From the NCBI RefSeq assembly GCF_900089835.1, contig NZ_OANU01000010.1:19371-83370 (forward strand): DNA of 64,000 nt, in the 5' to 3' direction. A program made the position numbers and the translations under genes. The stretch comes from Vibrio thalassae (GTDB taxonomy: Bacteria > Pseudomonadota > Gammaproteobacteria > Enterobacterales > Vibrionaceae). A model generated the notes under the pieces. That model searched no databases. It saw only the letters and a program-made list of their open reading frames with translations, and was not told the DNA's origin. Position 1 is the stretch's first letter. Each line of letters begins with the position of its first letter. Of the stretch, positions 8,895 through 18,815 are shown one piece after another.

Positions 8895-10175
8895 ATGACA
8901 GATAAAAGCAAAGAGAGTGGTAGCGGTAAACTGCTGTATTGCTCTTTCTGTGGAAAAAGTCAGCACGAAGTTCGCAAGCTAATCGCAGGTCCATCTGTTT
9001 ACATTTGCGATGAGTGCGTTGATTTATGTAACGATATCATCCGTGAAGAAATCAAAGATGTGTTGCCAAAGAAAGAATCTGAAGCGTTGCCAACGCCAAG
9101 AGATATTCGCGCACACCTCGATGATTATGTAATCGGTCAAGACTATGCGAAGAAAGTTCTCTCAGTTGCTGTTTACAACCACTACAAGCGCTTGCGCAAT
9201 GGTGATACAACAGCAGATGGTGTTGAACTCGGTAAGAGTAACATTCTTCTTATCGGCCCAACAGGTAGTGGTAAAACACTACTTGCTGAGACGCTTGCAC
9301 GTTTCCTTGATGTGCCATTCACAATGGCCGACGCAACAACACTAACCGAAGCAGGTTATGTTGGTGAAGACGTTGAAAACATCATCCAAAAACTACTTCA
9401 GAAGTGCGACTACGATGTAGCAAAAGCCGAACGTGGCATTGTTTATATCGATGAAATTGACAAGATTTCTCGTAAAGCTGAGAACCCATCAATCACACGT
9501 GACGTGTCGGGTGAGGGTGTTCAGCAGGCACTATTGAAACTGGTTGAAGGTACCATTGCATCTGTTCCACCACAAGGTGGTCGTAAGCACCCACAACAAG
9601 AGTTTTTGCAGGTAGATACCTCTAAGATTCTGTTTATTTGTGGTGGTGCATTCGCAGGTCTTGATAAAGTTATCGACCAGCGAGTTGCAACGGGCACAGG
9701 TATTGGCTTCGGCGCTGAAGTTCGTTCAAAAGACGAAACTAAGACGGTTGGCGAGCTATTTACCCAAGTTGAGCCAGAAGATTTGGTTAAGTACGGTCTT
9801 ATTCCTGAGTTTATTGGTCGTTTACCAGTAACGACGACACTGACCGAACTTGACGAAGAAGCACTGATTCAAATCCTGAATGAGCCGAAGAACGCACTAA
9901 CGAAACAATACGGTGCGCTGTTCGATCTTGAAGGTGTTGAATTAGAGTTCCGTGAAGATGCACTACGTGCTATTGCTAAAAAAGCAATGGAGCGCAAAAC
10001 TGGTGCCCGTGGTCTACGTTCAATCTTGGAAAGTGTGCTTTTAGAAACGATGTACGAACTACCGTCAGCGACGGAGGTAAGCAAAGTAGTTATCGATGAG
10101 AGTGTGATAAATGGCGAGTCAGAACCGCTACTTATCTATACCAACAACGATAATCAAGTTGCCAGTGCTGAGTAA
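8895..10175 (+). CDS. clpX: ATP-dependent Clp protease ATP-binding subunit ClpX
   Basis: Hexameric AAA+ unfoldase that feeds substrates to ClpP; 426 residues. The N-terminal zinc domain has C16, C19, C38 and C41. Walker A is GPTGSGKT and Walker [10 protein letters not shown]. The GYVGEDVE pore loop, the IGFGAEV ClpP-docking loop and the arginine-containing sensor region (GARGLRSI) are all present. It ends 17 bases before a strong terminator and is followed by lon. Confidence 0.98.
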   Translation: MTDKSKESGSGKLLYCSFCGKSQHEVRKLIAGPSVYICDECVDLCNDIIREEIKDVLPKKESEALPTPRDIRAHLDDYVIGQDYAKKVLSVAVYNHYKRLRNGDTTADGVELGKSNILLIGPTGSGKTLLAETLARFLDVPFTMADATTLTEAGYVGEDVENIIQKLLQKCDYDVAKAERGIVYIDEIDKISRKAENPSITRDVSGEGVQQALLKLVEGTIASVPPQGGRKHPQQEFLQVDTSKILFICGGAFAGLDKVIDQRVATGTGIGFGAEVRSKDETKTVGELFTQVEPEDLVKYGLIPEFIGRLPVTTTLTELDEEALIQILNEPKNALTKQYGALFDLEGVELEFREDALRAIAKKAMERKTGARGLRSILESVLLETMYELPSATEVSKVVIDESVINGESEPLLIYTNNDNQVASAE

Positions 10176-10191
10176 TTTGCGAAGCTGAGTT

Positions 10192-10223
10192 AAAAAGGAG
10201 GTATTTGATACCTCCTTTTTTTA
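10192..10223 (+). terminator. Rho-independent terminator after clpX
   Basis: AAAAAGGAGGTA (10192-10203) pairs with TACCTCCTTTTT (10209-10220) around TTTGA, followed by further T residues. It cleanly separates the clp unit from lon. Confidence 0.88.
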
Positions 10224-10292
10224 TTTCTTTATTGAATCCAACGAATACGCCCCCATATACTGAAAATAATACTAAGCGGAAGAGAGAATGAT

Positions 10293-12647
10293 ATGAACTT
10301 GGAACGTTCCGAGCGTATAGAAATCCCGGTATTGCCTCTGCGCGACGTGGTGGTTTACCCACACATGGTGATTCCTTTGTTTGTTGGCCGCGAAAAGTCT
10401 ATTAATTGTTTAGAAGCGGCAATGGATAATGACAAGCAAGTACTCCTCGTGGCTCAAAAAGAAGCAGATACTGAAGAGCCAAAAATCGACGATCTATTCA
10501 CAACGGGCACAGTTGCAACCATTTTGCAGCTTCTCAAGCTACCTGATGGCACGGTAAAAGTGCTGGTTGAAGGTCAGCAGCGTGCCAAAATTAATAACTA
10601 CCGCGATGAAGAGTTTTTTGTTGCGGACGCTGAATACCTGATCACACCAGAATTGGATGAACGTGAAGAAGAGGTCATTGTCCGCAGCGCCATCGATCAG
10701 TTTGAAGGTTTCATCAAGCTGAATAAAAAGATTCCTCCAGAGGTGCTTACGTCTCTTGGTGGTATTGACGAAGCTGCTCGCCTTGCCGACACCATTGCTG
10801 CGCATATGCCACTTAAACTGGTTGATAAACAACAAGTGCTTGAGCTGCTCAATGTGACTGAGCGTCTTGAGTTCTTAATGGGCCAAATGGAATCGGAAAT
10901 CGACTTACTGCAAGTAGAAAAACGAATCCGTGGCCGCGTTAAAAAGCAGATGGAGAAGTCTCAGCGTGAGTACTATCTGAATGAGCAAATGAAAGCGATT
11001 CAGAAAGAGCTGGGTGATTTAGATGATGCTCCAGATGAGTTTGAAACTCTAAAGGCTAAGATTGAAGAATCGAAAATGCCGACTGAAGCTAAGGAAAAGA
11101 CCGAGCAAGAGCTGCAAAAGCTGAAGATGATGTCGCCGATGTCTGCCGAAGCAACGGTTGTTCGTAGCTACATCGACTGGATGGTAGGTGTGCCTTGGGC
11201 TAAGCGCTCGAAGGTGAAAAAGAACCTAGCGAAAGCAGAAGAAGTGCTTAACGAAGATCATTACGGTCTAGAGCGCGTTAAAGAGCGCATCCTTGAGTAT
11301 TTAGCGGTACAAAACCGTATCAACAAGCTGAAAGGGCCAATCCTTTGTCTTGTCGGTCCTCCTGGCGTAGGCAAAACCTCTCTTGGTCGTTCGATTGCGG
11401 CTGCAACGGGTCGTAAATACACTCGTATGGCATTAGGCGGCGTGCGTGATGAAGCGGAAATCCGTGGTCACCGACGTACCTATATTGGTTCAATGCCGGG
11501 TAAGTTGATTCAGAAGATGTCGAAAGTCGGCGTTAAAAACCCACTGTTCCTTCTTGATGAGATCGATAAAATGTCTTCGGATATGCGTGGTGATCCATCA
11601 TCTGCGCTGCTTGAAGTCCTTGACCCTGAGCAGAACAATGCGTTTAACGACCATTATCTTGAGGTCGACTATGATCTGTCTGATGTTATGTTTGTGGCAA
11701 CGTCTAACTCAATGAACATTCCAGGGCCTTTGCTTGACCGTATGGAAGTGATTCGTCTTTCTGGTTATACCGAAGATGAGAAGCTAAATATTGCCAAGCG
11801 TCACCTAGTCTCTAAACAAGTTCAGCGTAATGGCCTGAAGCTACACGAAATTGAGATTGAAGACTCTGCGATTATTGGCATCATTCGCTATTACACGCGT
11901 GAAGCAGGTGTTCGTAGCCTAGAGCGTGAAATCTCGAAAATCTGTCGTAAAGCCGTTAAGAATATCTTACTTGACCCGAAACTGAAAACAGTCACGGTAA
12001 ACCAAGGCAACTTGAAAGAATACTTAGGGGTTCAACGCTTTGACTTTGGTAAAGCAGATGACAGTAACCGTATTGGACAGGTAACGGGTCTTGCGTGGAC
12101 TGAAGTGGGCGGTGATCTACTGACTATAGAAACAGAAGCGATGGTAGGCAAAGGTAAGCTTACTCAAACTGGTTCCCTTGGCGATGTGATGCAAGAGTCC
12201 ATCCAAGCGGCGATGACGGTCGTTCGTACTCGCGCAGAAAGACTTGGCATTAACACGGATTTCTACGAGAAACGTGACATTCACGTCCATGTTCCTGAAG
12301 GTGCTACACCGAAAGATGGACCGAGTGCGGGTATCGCCATGTGTACGGCATTAGTATCTAGCTTAACCGGTAACCCTGTGAAAGCTGAGGTCGCAATGAC
12401 GGGTGAAATCACGCTACGCGGTGAAGTTCTTCCTATTGGCGGTCTAAAAGAGAAACTATTGGCAGCACACCGTGGTGGCATCAAAACGGTATTAATTCCT
12501 AAGGATAATGAACGTGACTTGGAAGAAATTCCTGACAACGTTATTGCGGATCTGAAGGTGATTCCAGTGCAATGGATTGACGAAGTACTTGAAGTCGCAC
12601 TAGAGAGAGCACCGCTTGGAGCGGCATTTGAGCCAGCAAAAGAGTGA
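10293..12647 (+). CDS. lon: ATP-dependent protease Lon (La)
   Basis: Homohexameric AAA+ serine protease that degrades misfolded and regulatory proteins; 784 residues as in E. coli. The N-terminal LON substrate domain (about 10-200) is followed by the coiled-coil helical region, Walker A GPPGVGKTS, Walker B LFLLDEIDK and the C-terminal protease domain. The catalytic dyad is S678 in KDGPSAGIA with the lysine of GGLKEKLLAA. It is flanked by terminators on both sides, as a monocistronic unit. Confidence 0.98.
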   Translation: MNLERSERIEIPVLPLRDVVVYPHMVIPLFVGREKSINCLEAAMDNDKQVLLVAQKEADTEEPKIDDLFTTGTVATILQLLKLPDGTVKVLVEGQQRAKINNYRDEEFFVADAEYLITPELDEREEEVIVRSAIDQFEGFIKLNKKIPPEVLTSLGGIDEAARLADTIAAHMPLKLVDKQQVLELLNVTERLEFLMGQMESEIDLLQVEKRIRGRVKKQMEKSQREYYLNEQMKAIQKELGDLDDAPDEFETLKAKIEESKMPTEAKEKTEQELQKLKMMSPMSAEATVVRSYIDWMVGVPWAKRSKVKKNLAKAEEVLNEDHYGLERVKERILEYLAVQNRINKLKGPILCLVGPPGVGKTSLGRSIAAATGRKYTRMALGGVRDEAEIRGHRRTYIGSMPGKLIQKMSKVGVKNPLFLLDEIDKMSSDMRGDPSSALLEVLDPEQNNAFNDHYLEVDYDLSDVMFVATSNSMNIPGPLLDRMEVIRLSGYTEDEKLNIAKRHLVSKQVQRNGLKLHEIEIEDSAIIGIIRYYTREAGVRSLEREISKICRKAVKNILLDPKLKTVTVNQGNLKEYLGVQRFDFGKADDSNRIGQVTGLAWTEVGGDLLTIETEAMVGKGKLTQTGSLGDVMQESIQAAMTVVRTRAERLGINTDFYEKRDIHVHVPEGATPKDGPSAGIAMCTALVSSLTGNPVKAEVAMTGEITLRGEVLPIGGLKEKLLAAHRGGIKTVLIPKDNERDLEEIPDNVIADLKVIPVQWIDEVLEVALERAPLGAAFEPAKE

Positions 12648-12675
12648 TGCGCCCCAAATTTAGGTAAAAGAAATG

Positions 12676-12711
12676 CGCTGATAGGTAAAAAAAGCTTGTC
12701 AGCGTTTTTTT
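12676..12711 (+). terminator. Rho-independent terminator after lon
   Basis: CGCTGA (12676-12681) pairs with TCAGCG (12699-12704), with a 17-base A-rich loop, followed by seven T (12705-12711). Confidence 0.75.
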
Positions 12712-12838
12712 GTAGCACTAAGTTTAGCTATGTAACTTTGAAGCCCTTGATAGACAAGGCTTAGAGTCTTTAACTACGAGAATGGAACTAACGTTACCTT
12801 TTAAAAATAACAATTCGGTAACATAAAGGGGAAACACA

Positions 12839-13111
12839 GTGAACAAAACACAATTAGTGGAAAAAATCGCAGAGAACGCAGATCTATCTAAAGCTTCAGC
12901 AGGTCGCGCATTAGACGCTTTCATTGAAGCGGTGAGCACTACTCTAGAAGAGGGTGATCAAGTGGCTCTAGTTGGTTTCGGTACTTTTAGCGTACGTACT
13001 CGTGCAGCTCGCACAGGTCGTAACCCAAAAACAGGTGAAGAGATCCAAATCTCTGAAGCGAAAGTTCCTGCATTTAAAGCAGGTAAAGCACTTAAAGACG
13101 CTTGTAACTAA
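12839..13111 (+). CDS. hupB: DNA-binding protein HU-beta
   Basis: Small histone-like nucleoid protein of 90 residues that bends DNA as a dimer with HU-alpha. The beta-arm signature [13 protein letters not shown] and the VGFGTFSVR core are present. The start is GTG at 12839, preceded by AAGGGGAA; this matches the usual MNK N-terminus. The lon-hupB-ppiD order is the conserved gammaproteobacterial arrangement. Confidence 0.97.
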   Translation: MNKTQLVEKIAENADLSKASAGRALDAFIEAVSTTLEEGDQVALVGFGTFSVRTRAARTGRNPKTGEEIQISEAKVPAFKAGKALKDACN

Positions 13112-13208
13112 TCATTTGTTGCAGTTACTCGCAAAATTGGCGAGGTCTGAGCAAAAATTAAGCTATCATAAGACTTGAACGACAAATTAAGTCGAACTTT
13201 ATTTAAAT

Positions 13209-13239
13209 ATGCGCATCTTACTGATGCGCATTTCTTTTT
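13209..13239 (+). terminator. Rho-independent terminator after hupB
   Basis: ATGCGCAT (13209-13216) pairs with ATGCGCAT (13224-13231) around a seven-base loop, followed by TTCTTTTTC. Confidence 0.8.
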
Positions 13240-13297
13240 CTGATATTATCCAAAGCAGTAGAAGATAACCCTTCCTATTCTGGAGAGTAATAAAATT

Positions 13298-15157
13298 ATG
13301 ATGGAGCGAATTCGCGAAGGCGTGAATAGCATCGCGGTTAAAATTATCTTAGGACTCATTATTCTGTCTTTTGTGTTTGCAGGTGTAGGTAGCTACATAG
13401 CAGGCGGGATCGGCAATACCGCTGCAAAAGTGGGTAATGTAGAAATCAGTCGTGGTGAGTTTGAACAAGCCTACCAAAACGAACGTAACCGAATGCAATC
13501 TCAGCTTGGTGATTATTTCTCGACACTGCTTGGTGACCCAAGCTACGTAGCGTCTTTCCGTCAATCTGTTCTTGATCGCATGATCAACGATGTGTTGCTA
13601 GAGCAACATGCAGAATCGATGGGTTTACGCATCAGTGACGCTCAAGTTCGCCAAATGATTCTTGACATGCCTCAGTTTCAAAATGATGGCAAATTTGACC
13701 AAGAAATTTATCAAGCAACGCTGCGTCGTGCAGGTTTCAGTGCTGACAGCTTTGCTGAATACCTTCGTCGTGATTTAGTGCGTAACCAATTGCTCTCTGC
13801 CATTCAAGGCAGTGAATTTACGCTTCCTAGCGAAATTGAACTTCAAAGCAAGCTATTGACGCAAACACGTGATATCAAAACGCTGACGCTATCTCTCGCA
13901 GACTTCTCTAAGAAAGTACAACTTACTGATGAGGAAATTCAAAAGTACTACGAAGAGAACCCAACTCAGTTTACTCGTCCAGAACAAGTAAAAGTGGCGT
14001 ACATTGAACTGTCTGCTCAAGATCTAAAAGACCAAATCACCGTAACGGATGATGAAGTTCAGAAGTATTACAACGAGCACTTGGATAAGTACTCGACATC
14101 TGAGCAACGTGAAGTTAGCCATATTCTAGTGCAAGGCGATGACGAAGCGAAAGCACAAGCCATCCTTGATGAATTGAATGCTGGTGCAGACTTTGCAACG
14201 TTGGCAAAAGAAAAATCAGAAGACATTGGTAGCTCTGAAGAGGGTGGTTCATTGGGTTGGATCGAACGTGGTGTGATGGACCCTGCATTCGAAGAAGCTG
14301 CATTTGGACTCAAAAATGTTGGTGACGCAACAGGTCTAGTGAAGTCTGACTTTGGTTATCACATTATTAAACTTGATGCGATCAAGCCTTCTGAGACTAA
14401 GCCAATAGCAGAAGTGAAAGATGAAATTATCGCTGAACTGAAAGATCAAATAGCGGTTGATGAGTTCTATAATCTGCAAAACGAGCTAGAGAAAGTGGCC
14501 TTTGAGTATCCCGACTCACTTGATGACGCAGCGAAAGCGGTTAATCAGAAAGTGGTGACCACGGACTTTATCTCTCAAGCTGATGCAACAGAAGTCTTGA
14601 AAACTCCAGCGGTCATGCAAGCGCTTCAATCACCAGAGGTGAAAGAAGACGGTCTTAACTCTGAAGTGATGGAAGTCTCTCCTGAGCACATTATTGTTGT
14701 TCGTGTTGATGACGTTCGTGAAGAGACGGTACTGCCACTTTCTGAAGTAAAAGAGCAAACAGAGGCACAATTAGCGAAAGTGAAAGGTGAGCAAGCTGCG
14801 ATGGAACTTGGTGTTCAGCTAGTAAATGAACTAAGAGAAGGCAAGCAAGACGCGCTGCAAGCGAACAACCTAAACTTTGGTGAGTTAGAAGCTATCGATC
14901 GTAGTTCGCCATTAGCGGGCACAGTCTTCGCTATGGCCAAGCCTGCTGAAGGTTCAGCGACGTTTGCTCAAACTAAAGATATGCAAGGCAACGTTGTTGT
15001 TGTTGAACTCACTAAAGTTGAATCTGAGTATAACCAAGCTTACAACGAGCAAATTGGTGCTCAAATGGAACGTGAAGCTACGCAACAAGATTTAGCCTCT
15101 GTGCTTTCTATTCTGCGTCAAAACACGGATATCGAATACTTACTTAATGCTGAGTAA
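13298..15157 (+). CDS. ppiD: Periplasmic folding chaperone PpiD
   Basis: Inner-membrane-anchored periplasmic chaperone of the SurA/parvulin type, 619 residues. A single N-terminal membrane helix (about 14-38) is followed by a SurA-like N-domain, one parvulin domain (about 267-358, starting REVSHILV and ending FGYHIIKLD) and a C-terminal chaperone region. It works beside the Sec translocon. Two ATG codons in tandem open the frame after a GGAGAG ribosome binding site. A perfect terminator follows. Confidence 0.96.
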   Translation: MMERIREGVNSIAVKIILGLIILSFVFAGVGSYIAGGIGNTAAKVGNVEISRGEFEQAYQNERNRMQSQLGDYFSTLLGDPSYVASFRQSVLDRMINDVLLEQHAESMGLRISDAQVRQMILDMPQFQNDGKFDQEIYQATLRRAGFSADSFAEYLRRDLVRNQLLSAIQGSEFTLPSEIELQSKLLTQTRDIKTLTLSLADFSKKVQLTDEEIQKYYEENPTQFTRPEQVKVAYIELSAQDLKDQITVTDDEVQKYYNEHLDKYSTSEQREVSHILVQGDDEAKAQAILDELNAGADFATLAKEKSEDIGSSEEGGSLGWIERGVMDPAFEEAAFGLKNVGDATGLVKSDFGYHIIKLDAIKPSETKPIAEVKDEIIAELKDQIAVDEFYNLQNELEKVAFEYPDSLDDAAKAVNQKVVTTDFISQADATEVLKTPAVMQALQSPEVKEDGLNSEVMEVSPEHIIVVRVDDVREETVLPLSEVKEQTEAQLAKVKGEQAAMELGVQLVNELREGKQDALQANNLNFGELEAIDRSSPLAGTVFAMAKPAEGSATFAQTKDMQGNVVVVELTKVESEYNQAYNEQIGAQMEREATQQDLASVLSILRQNTDIEYLLNAE

Positions 15158-15218
15158 CAGCAAAGTAACGCGATGATGCCAATCAGTTCACAGTGTTACT
15201 GTAATTGATAAGCTAATA

Positions 15219-15252
15219 AAAACGGACCGTATTTGCGGTCCGTTTTGTTTTT
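15219..15252 (+). terminator. Rho-independent terminator after ppiD
   Basis: AAAACGGACCG (15219-15229) pairs with CGGTCCGTTTT (15236-15246) around TATTTG, followed by GTTTTTT. Confidence 0.88.
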
Positions 15253-15326
15253 TGTCTGTAGAACTTTTCAGCGATCGTTTTCTGAGTATCTTGGATGATG
15301 ACTTTTAGTGAGAAAAGGGAATTTAA

Positions 15327-15620
15327 ATGAACTATCTGAAAAACATTGGTCTGACGCTACTTCTATTGGTGACTCCTGTGGGTCTTAGCTATGCGTCTGA
15401 GGCAAAGAAATTAGAGGGCATAGAGATTACGGTGAATATCAACGAGGCTGGCGCTGAAGAACTGGCAGAGCTGTTAAAGGGCGTTGGTGAGGAGAAAGCA
15501 AAAGATATTGTAGAGTATCGCACCCAACATGGTCATTTTAACTCCGCTGACGACCTAACACAAGTTAAGGGAATAGGGGCTGCCACGGTGGAGAAAAATC
15601 GCTCAAGGATTATGTTGTAG
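15327..15620 (+). CDS. ComEA-like helix-hairpin-helix protein
   Basis: Exported 97-residue protein with an N-terminal signal peptide (about 1-24, ending SYA-SEA) and a ComEA-type double helix-hairpin-helix domain: VNINEAGAEELAELLKGVG then GHFNSADDLTQVKGIG. The family binds double-stranded DNA non-specifically in the periplasm. In vibrios a protein of this kind pulls DNA in during natural transformation; whether this copy is the competence ComEA is an inference. Its last 18 bases overlap the convergent rhombosortase gene. Confidence 0.85.
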   Translation: MNYLKNIGLTLLLLVTPVGLSYASEAKKLEGIEITVNINEAGAEELAELLKGVGEEKAKDIVEYRTQHGHFNSADDLTQVKGIGAATVEKNRSRIML

Positions 15621-16166
15621 ACGAGTATGATAAAGCGCCACCAATAATGCTAAAGCCAAGCCGACGCTAAATCCAATAGCGTGGGCTTGCGTTGCAACAG
15701 CCGCAGCAATGAGTTGTGATGTCGCCTCTGATGCGCCGTAGATGTTCTCCCATGCCACTTTTATAGTCACACCTAACACTAACAGCCAGCTTGACTTTCT
15801 TCCTTGTAGAGCCTCTTGTAGCGCCCCATAAGCAAATAATGCATGCAACACCCCGGACAACCCTAAATAGTAGCGTATATCAGTAAATAGTAAGGTAATG
15901 CCGATAACGGTTGCACTGATCAGGGTAACTATAACCGTTGAGCGCCAGGAGGGACGAAATAGGTAGCATATAACCCAAAGTCCAGCAAGGTTCATTGACA
16001 GGTGAGCTAAGTTGGTATGTGAGAAGTTTCCTGATACTATTCGCCACCATTGACCTGCATGTATTGCAAGCTTGTCCCATTCTACCAGAGATTGTAAGCT
16101 GGGAATTTGCAGCAATACGCAGAGTAGTGAAATCAGTAATAGTCTTATGCCAAAAGAAGTGTCCAT
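15603..16166 (-). CDS. rrtA: Rhombosortase (rhomboid-like intramembrane protease)
   Basis: Membrane protein of about 187 residues with six hydrophobic helices. The catalytic serine motif GLSGVLH and a late histidine in QAHAIGFSVG identify the rhombosortase branch of the rhomboid family, which processes proteins with a GlyGly-CTERM tail for surface sorting. ATG at 16166 is preferred; an upstream in-frame TTG at 16184 is possible. The gene overlaps tapT head-to-head at its 5' end and the ComEA-like gene at its 3' end. No GlyGly-CTERM substrate is seen in this window. Confidence 0.85.
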   Translation of the reverse strand: MDTSFGIRLLLISLLCVLLQIPSLQSLVEWDKLAIHAGQWWRIVSGNFSHTNLAHLSMNLAGLWVICYLFRPSWRSTVIVTLISATVIGITLLFTDIRYYLGLSGVLHALFAYGALQEALQGRKSSWLLVLGVTIKVAWENIYGASEATSQLIAAAVATQAHAIGFSVGLALALLVALYHTRLQHNP

Positions 16167-16785
16167 ATCTCGATATTGCCCCAAGTGCCTAAAAGCTAAG
16201 CGTGCTTGTATTTGTCAGTGGATTCAACCCATTCACTGTGACACACAATTGATTATTTTGCAGCACCAGAGCGAAGAAAAGCGCCCACTTGGTACAGCGC
16301 GAATTTTATCGATGTCATTGCCGAACGGCTACCTTTTTGTGGGTGAGAACTTTTCGACTCATCAAGTGCTTAATGATTTGTTAGCCGATGATGCCTACCA
16401 ATCTGTGGTGTTGTATCCGGGTGAAGACTCCGTGGAGTTATCACATGTAAAATGCGCGAAGTCTAACAAACATTTGCGTGTCATTTTACTTGATGGAACA
16501 TGGAAGAAAGCGTTTAAAATGTGGAAGTTGTCTACAAATCTACATAGCTTGCCGATGATTAAATTACCAGAAACCTTGCAAGGTGATTACCGTATTCGCA
16601 AGGCTCCGTCTCCTAATGCGTTGTCCACGGTTGAAGCAGGTCATCATATTATTCAAACATTGGAGCCGGAACTGAATTTCGACGCTATGCTGGTCGCTTT
16701 CGATAAAATGATTCAGTTCCAAATTCAACAAATGCCGTCAGGTGTTTATGAAAAGAACTACCATTCGCCGCGTTCAAACGAGTAA
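16147..16785 (+). CDS. tapT: tRNA-uridine aminocarboxypropyltransferase TapT (DTW domain)
   Basis: DTW-domain enzyme that makes acp3U at position 47 of tRNAs from S-adenosylmethionine; about 212 residues. An N-terminal metal-binding cluster (C11, C14, C21, C23 in YCPKCLKAKRACIC) precedes the catalytic domain with the defining LLDGTWKKAFKM motif and RIRKAPSPNALSTVEA. I chose ATG 16147 over the farther upstream ATG 16072, which would lie deep inside the divergent rhombosortase gene. It converges with the dGTPase-like gene with only 11 bases between the stops. Confidence 0.88.
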   Translation: MPKEVSISRYCPKCLKAKRACICQWIQPIHCDTQLIILQHQSEEKRPLGTARILSMSLPNGYLFVGENFSTHQVLNDLLADDAYQSVVLYPGEDSVELSHVKCAKSNKHLRVILLDGTWKKAFKMWKLSTNLHSLPMIKLPETLQGDYRIRKAPSPNALSTVEAGHHIIQTLEPELNFDAMLVAFDKMIQFQIQQMPSGVYEKNYHSPRSNE

Positions 16786-16796
16786 ACGCTGACCCA

Positions 16797-18131
16797 TTAA
16801 TACCCTGAATGAGCGGCAAATAACTGCTGATGCATCTTTTGAGCATAGCCATCGGTCATCGCGGAAATATAGTCGGCGATTACGCGCATACCAGTATCTT
16901 GCTGACCACAGGCTTTACGCCAAAGGTTACGGGTTGACTCAGGGAGTAAGCGTTCCGGATCGGCGCTAAAGGCTTCAAACAAGTCCATAATAATTTGCTG
17001 CCCTTTATACTCAACGATTTGTACTCGAGGCACTTGAATAACAAACTCACTGACAAATCGCTTGAGGATCTCCAGCACACGCTCCATACCGCTATCAAGA
17101 TACGCGTTGTAGTGAAGCAAAGGCTGTTCAAAACTGGCTTCAGGAACTTTTTTAACCTCAATGCTGGTCAGTAGAGCGTTTACAATGCCGCCAATGGCAT
17201 CTTTGCGTTCGTAGTGCTTACCGGAAAAAAGTAGCTCTGTAATCGAGTCTATATGGTCTGACAGCCAAGTATTGGTTTGGGTCTTTAGCTGCTCTGCTGC
17301 ATTCGCTTGCCACATATCTTTATCTACCAACTCGAGAACAATGGCGTCTTCTAAATCATGCACCCCATAAGCAATATCGTCGGCGAGCTCCATAATAGAG
17401 CAATCCAGTGATTTGAATTGAGTCTTGTTGTGTTGAAGTGGTGTTAGCTGCTCGAATCGCATGGTTGGTAGATGCTGTTTGTCACGCTCGGAGAGGGGAG
17501 CGATGACCCAGTCAAACTGCAATTGGTCTTTATCGTATATCCCTTTAGCCGGAGCCCAATCTTTGGCTTTTAACTGACGCTGGTTAGTGACCGGATGCGG
17601 CTGCTTATCAGCGCAAGTTTGGCTGACAAGAGCCGGATATTTAAGTAATCCTAACAGACTGCGACGAGTTAGGTTCATCCCATGATGCTCGGTGTAAGGC
17701 TCAAGTTGAGTAACGATGCGGAACGTTTGAGCATTGCCCTCAAAGCCGCCATAGTCGCGCATCATATAGTTGAGAGCAACTTCGCCACCATGCCCATAAG
17801 GTGGATGTCCGATATCATGGGCAAGGCAGAGTGCTTCAATCAACGCATCAGAGGGCAGTAATGATTCAAGTGCAGGCTGTTTTTGTTTTAATTGAGCCAC
17901 GATACCGGAGCCAATTTGCGCCGCTTCAAGTGAATGCGTTAGCCGTGTGCGATGGAAGTCATTAACACCGGTCCCATGAACTTGAGTCTTCGCTTGCAGT
18001 CGCCTAAAAGCCGCAGAATGTAGAATTCTCGCCCTATCGCGTTGAAAGGGATCTCGATGGTCGTTACGTCTAAGTTTGTGCTCATCGCTATGTCGGGCTT
18101 GCCAAATTTGCATGGATTCTAATGGCATCAC
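16797..18131 (-). CDS. dGTPase-like HD-domain triphosphohydrolase
   Basis: Cytoplasmic deoxynucleotide triphosphohydrolase of 444 residues, Dgt family (anti-phage or housekeeping dNTPase). The metal-binding HD motif is visible as HTRLTHSLEAAQIG, then AHDIGHPPYGHGGE, then ELADDIAYGVHDLED. A second ATG is two codons in. The end of the yfbR gene lies only 15 bases upstream, so they form one unit; both products remove nucleotides, which fits a role in nucleotide pool control. Confidence 0.9.
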   Translation of the reverse strand: MMPLESMQIWQARHSDEHKLRRNDHRDPFQRDRARILHSAAFRRLQAKTQVHGTGVNDFHRTRLTHSLEAAQIGSGIVAQLKQKQPALESLLPSDALIEALCLAHDIGHPPYGHGGEVALNYMMRDYGGFEGNAQTFRIVTQLEPYTEHHGMNLTRRSLLGLLKYPALVSQTCADKQPHPVTNQRQLKAKDWAPAKGIYDKDQLQFDWVIAPLSERDKQHLPTMRFEQLTPLQHNKTQFKSLDCSIMELADDIAYGVHDLEDAIVLELVDKDMWQANAAEQLKTQTNTWLSDHIDSITELLFSGKHYERKDAIGGIVNALLTSIEVKKVPEASFEQPLLHYNAYLDSGMERVLEILKRFVSEFVIQVPRVQIVEYKGQQIIMDLFEAFSADPERLLPESTRNLWRKACGQQDTGMRVIADYISAMTDGYAQKMHQQLFAAHSGY

Positions 18132-18146
18132 AACTCCTTGAAGTGG

Positions 18147-18731
18147 CTAACTTATCTCGTCAAGAGAAAGCTCAAAGCTTGGTGCAAAGGTGTTAAGGAA
18201 ATAGTCCATCTCTTCGGTCTTTTTTTCAAGTAACGTTTGATCTAAACGCTTCTTGGCGAGTGCGAACTCATGGTTACCTGCGCTCAACTCCTCAAGGCAC
18301 TTTAAATAGGCACAGATAGAATCGGCTTGTTTGACGATTTGAGTGTCTTCTTCGTAAGCGTATTCTGAAATTAAGAAAGGCTTGAAATCTTCCTGAAACT
18401 CTTCCGGTAACATCGAGAGCAGCTTTCGCTCAGCGGCAGACTCTATTTTTTTGTATTCCTTAGCGATTTCAGGGTTGTAATATTTCACAGGGGTGGGGAG
18501 GTCACCAGTCAAAACTTCACTGGTATCGTGATACATGGCAAGAATAGCGATGCGCTCTGGATTAGTGTTACCACCAAATTTCTTGTTTTTAATGATAGCT
18601 AAAGCGTGCGCGACAAAGGCTACTTGAAGGCTGTGTTCAGAGATATTTTCGGTTGAAACCGAACGCATTAATGGCCAGCGTTGGATCAGTTTCATTCGAG
18701 CAAGGTGAGCAAAAAAATGACTTTCTTTCAT
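18147..18731 (-). CDS. yfbR: 5'-deoxynucleotidase YfbR
   Basis: HD-domain 5'-nucleotidase of 194 residues that dephosphorylates deoxyribonucleoside monophosphates. Motifs are [15 protein letters not shown] and the HD pair in [20 protein letters not shown]. The length equals the family norm. Gene order alaA-yfbR matches the E. coli neighbourhood (yfbQ-yfbR). A hairpin in the 84-base gap after alaA may reduce read-through. Confidence 0.93.
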   Translation of the reverse strand: MKESHFFAHLARMKLIQRWPLMRSVSTENISEHSLQVAFVAHALAIIKNKKFGGNTNPERIAILAMYHDTSEVLTGDLPTPVKYYNPEIAKEYKKIESAAERKLLSMLPEEFQEDFKPFLISEYAYEEDTQIVKQADSICAYLKCLEELSAGNHEFALAKKRLDQTLLEKKTEEMDYFLNTFAPSFELSLDEIS

Positions 18732-18752
18732 ACAGCGTAATCCCTTATTACT

Positions 18753-18778
18753 AGCGCCGAACTTATTTATTCGGCGCT
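18753..18778 (-). other. Hairpin between alaA and yfbR
   Basis: AGCGCCGAA (18753-18761) pairs with TTCGGCGCT (18770-18778) around an eight-base loop. No T-run follows on the minus strand, so it may be an attenuating or stabilising mRNA element. Confidence 0.5.
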
Positions 18779-18815
18779 CATTAAGAATAGGCTTTATAGC
18801 AGTGTTATGAAAGAG

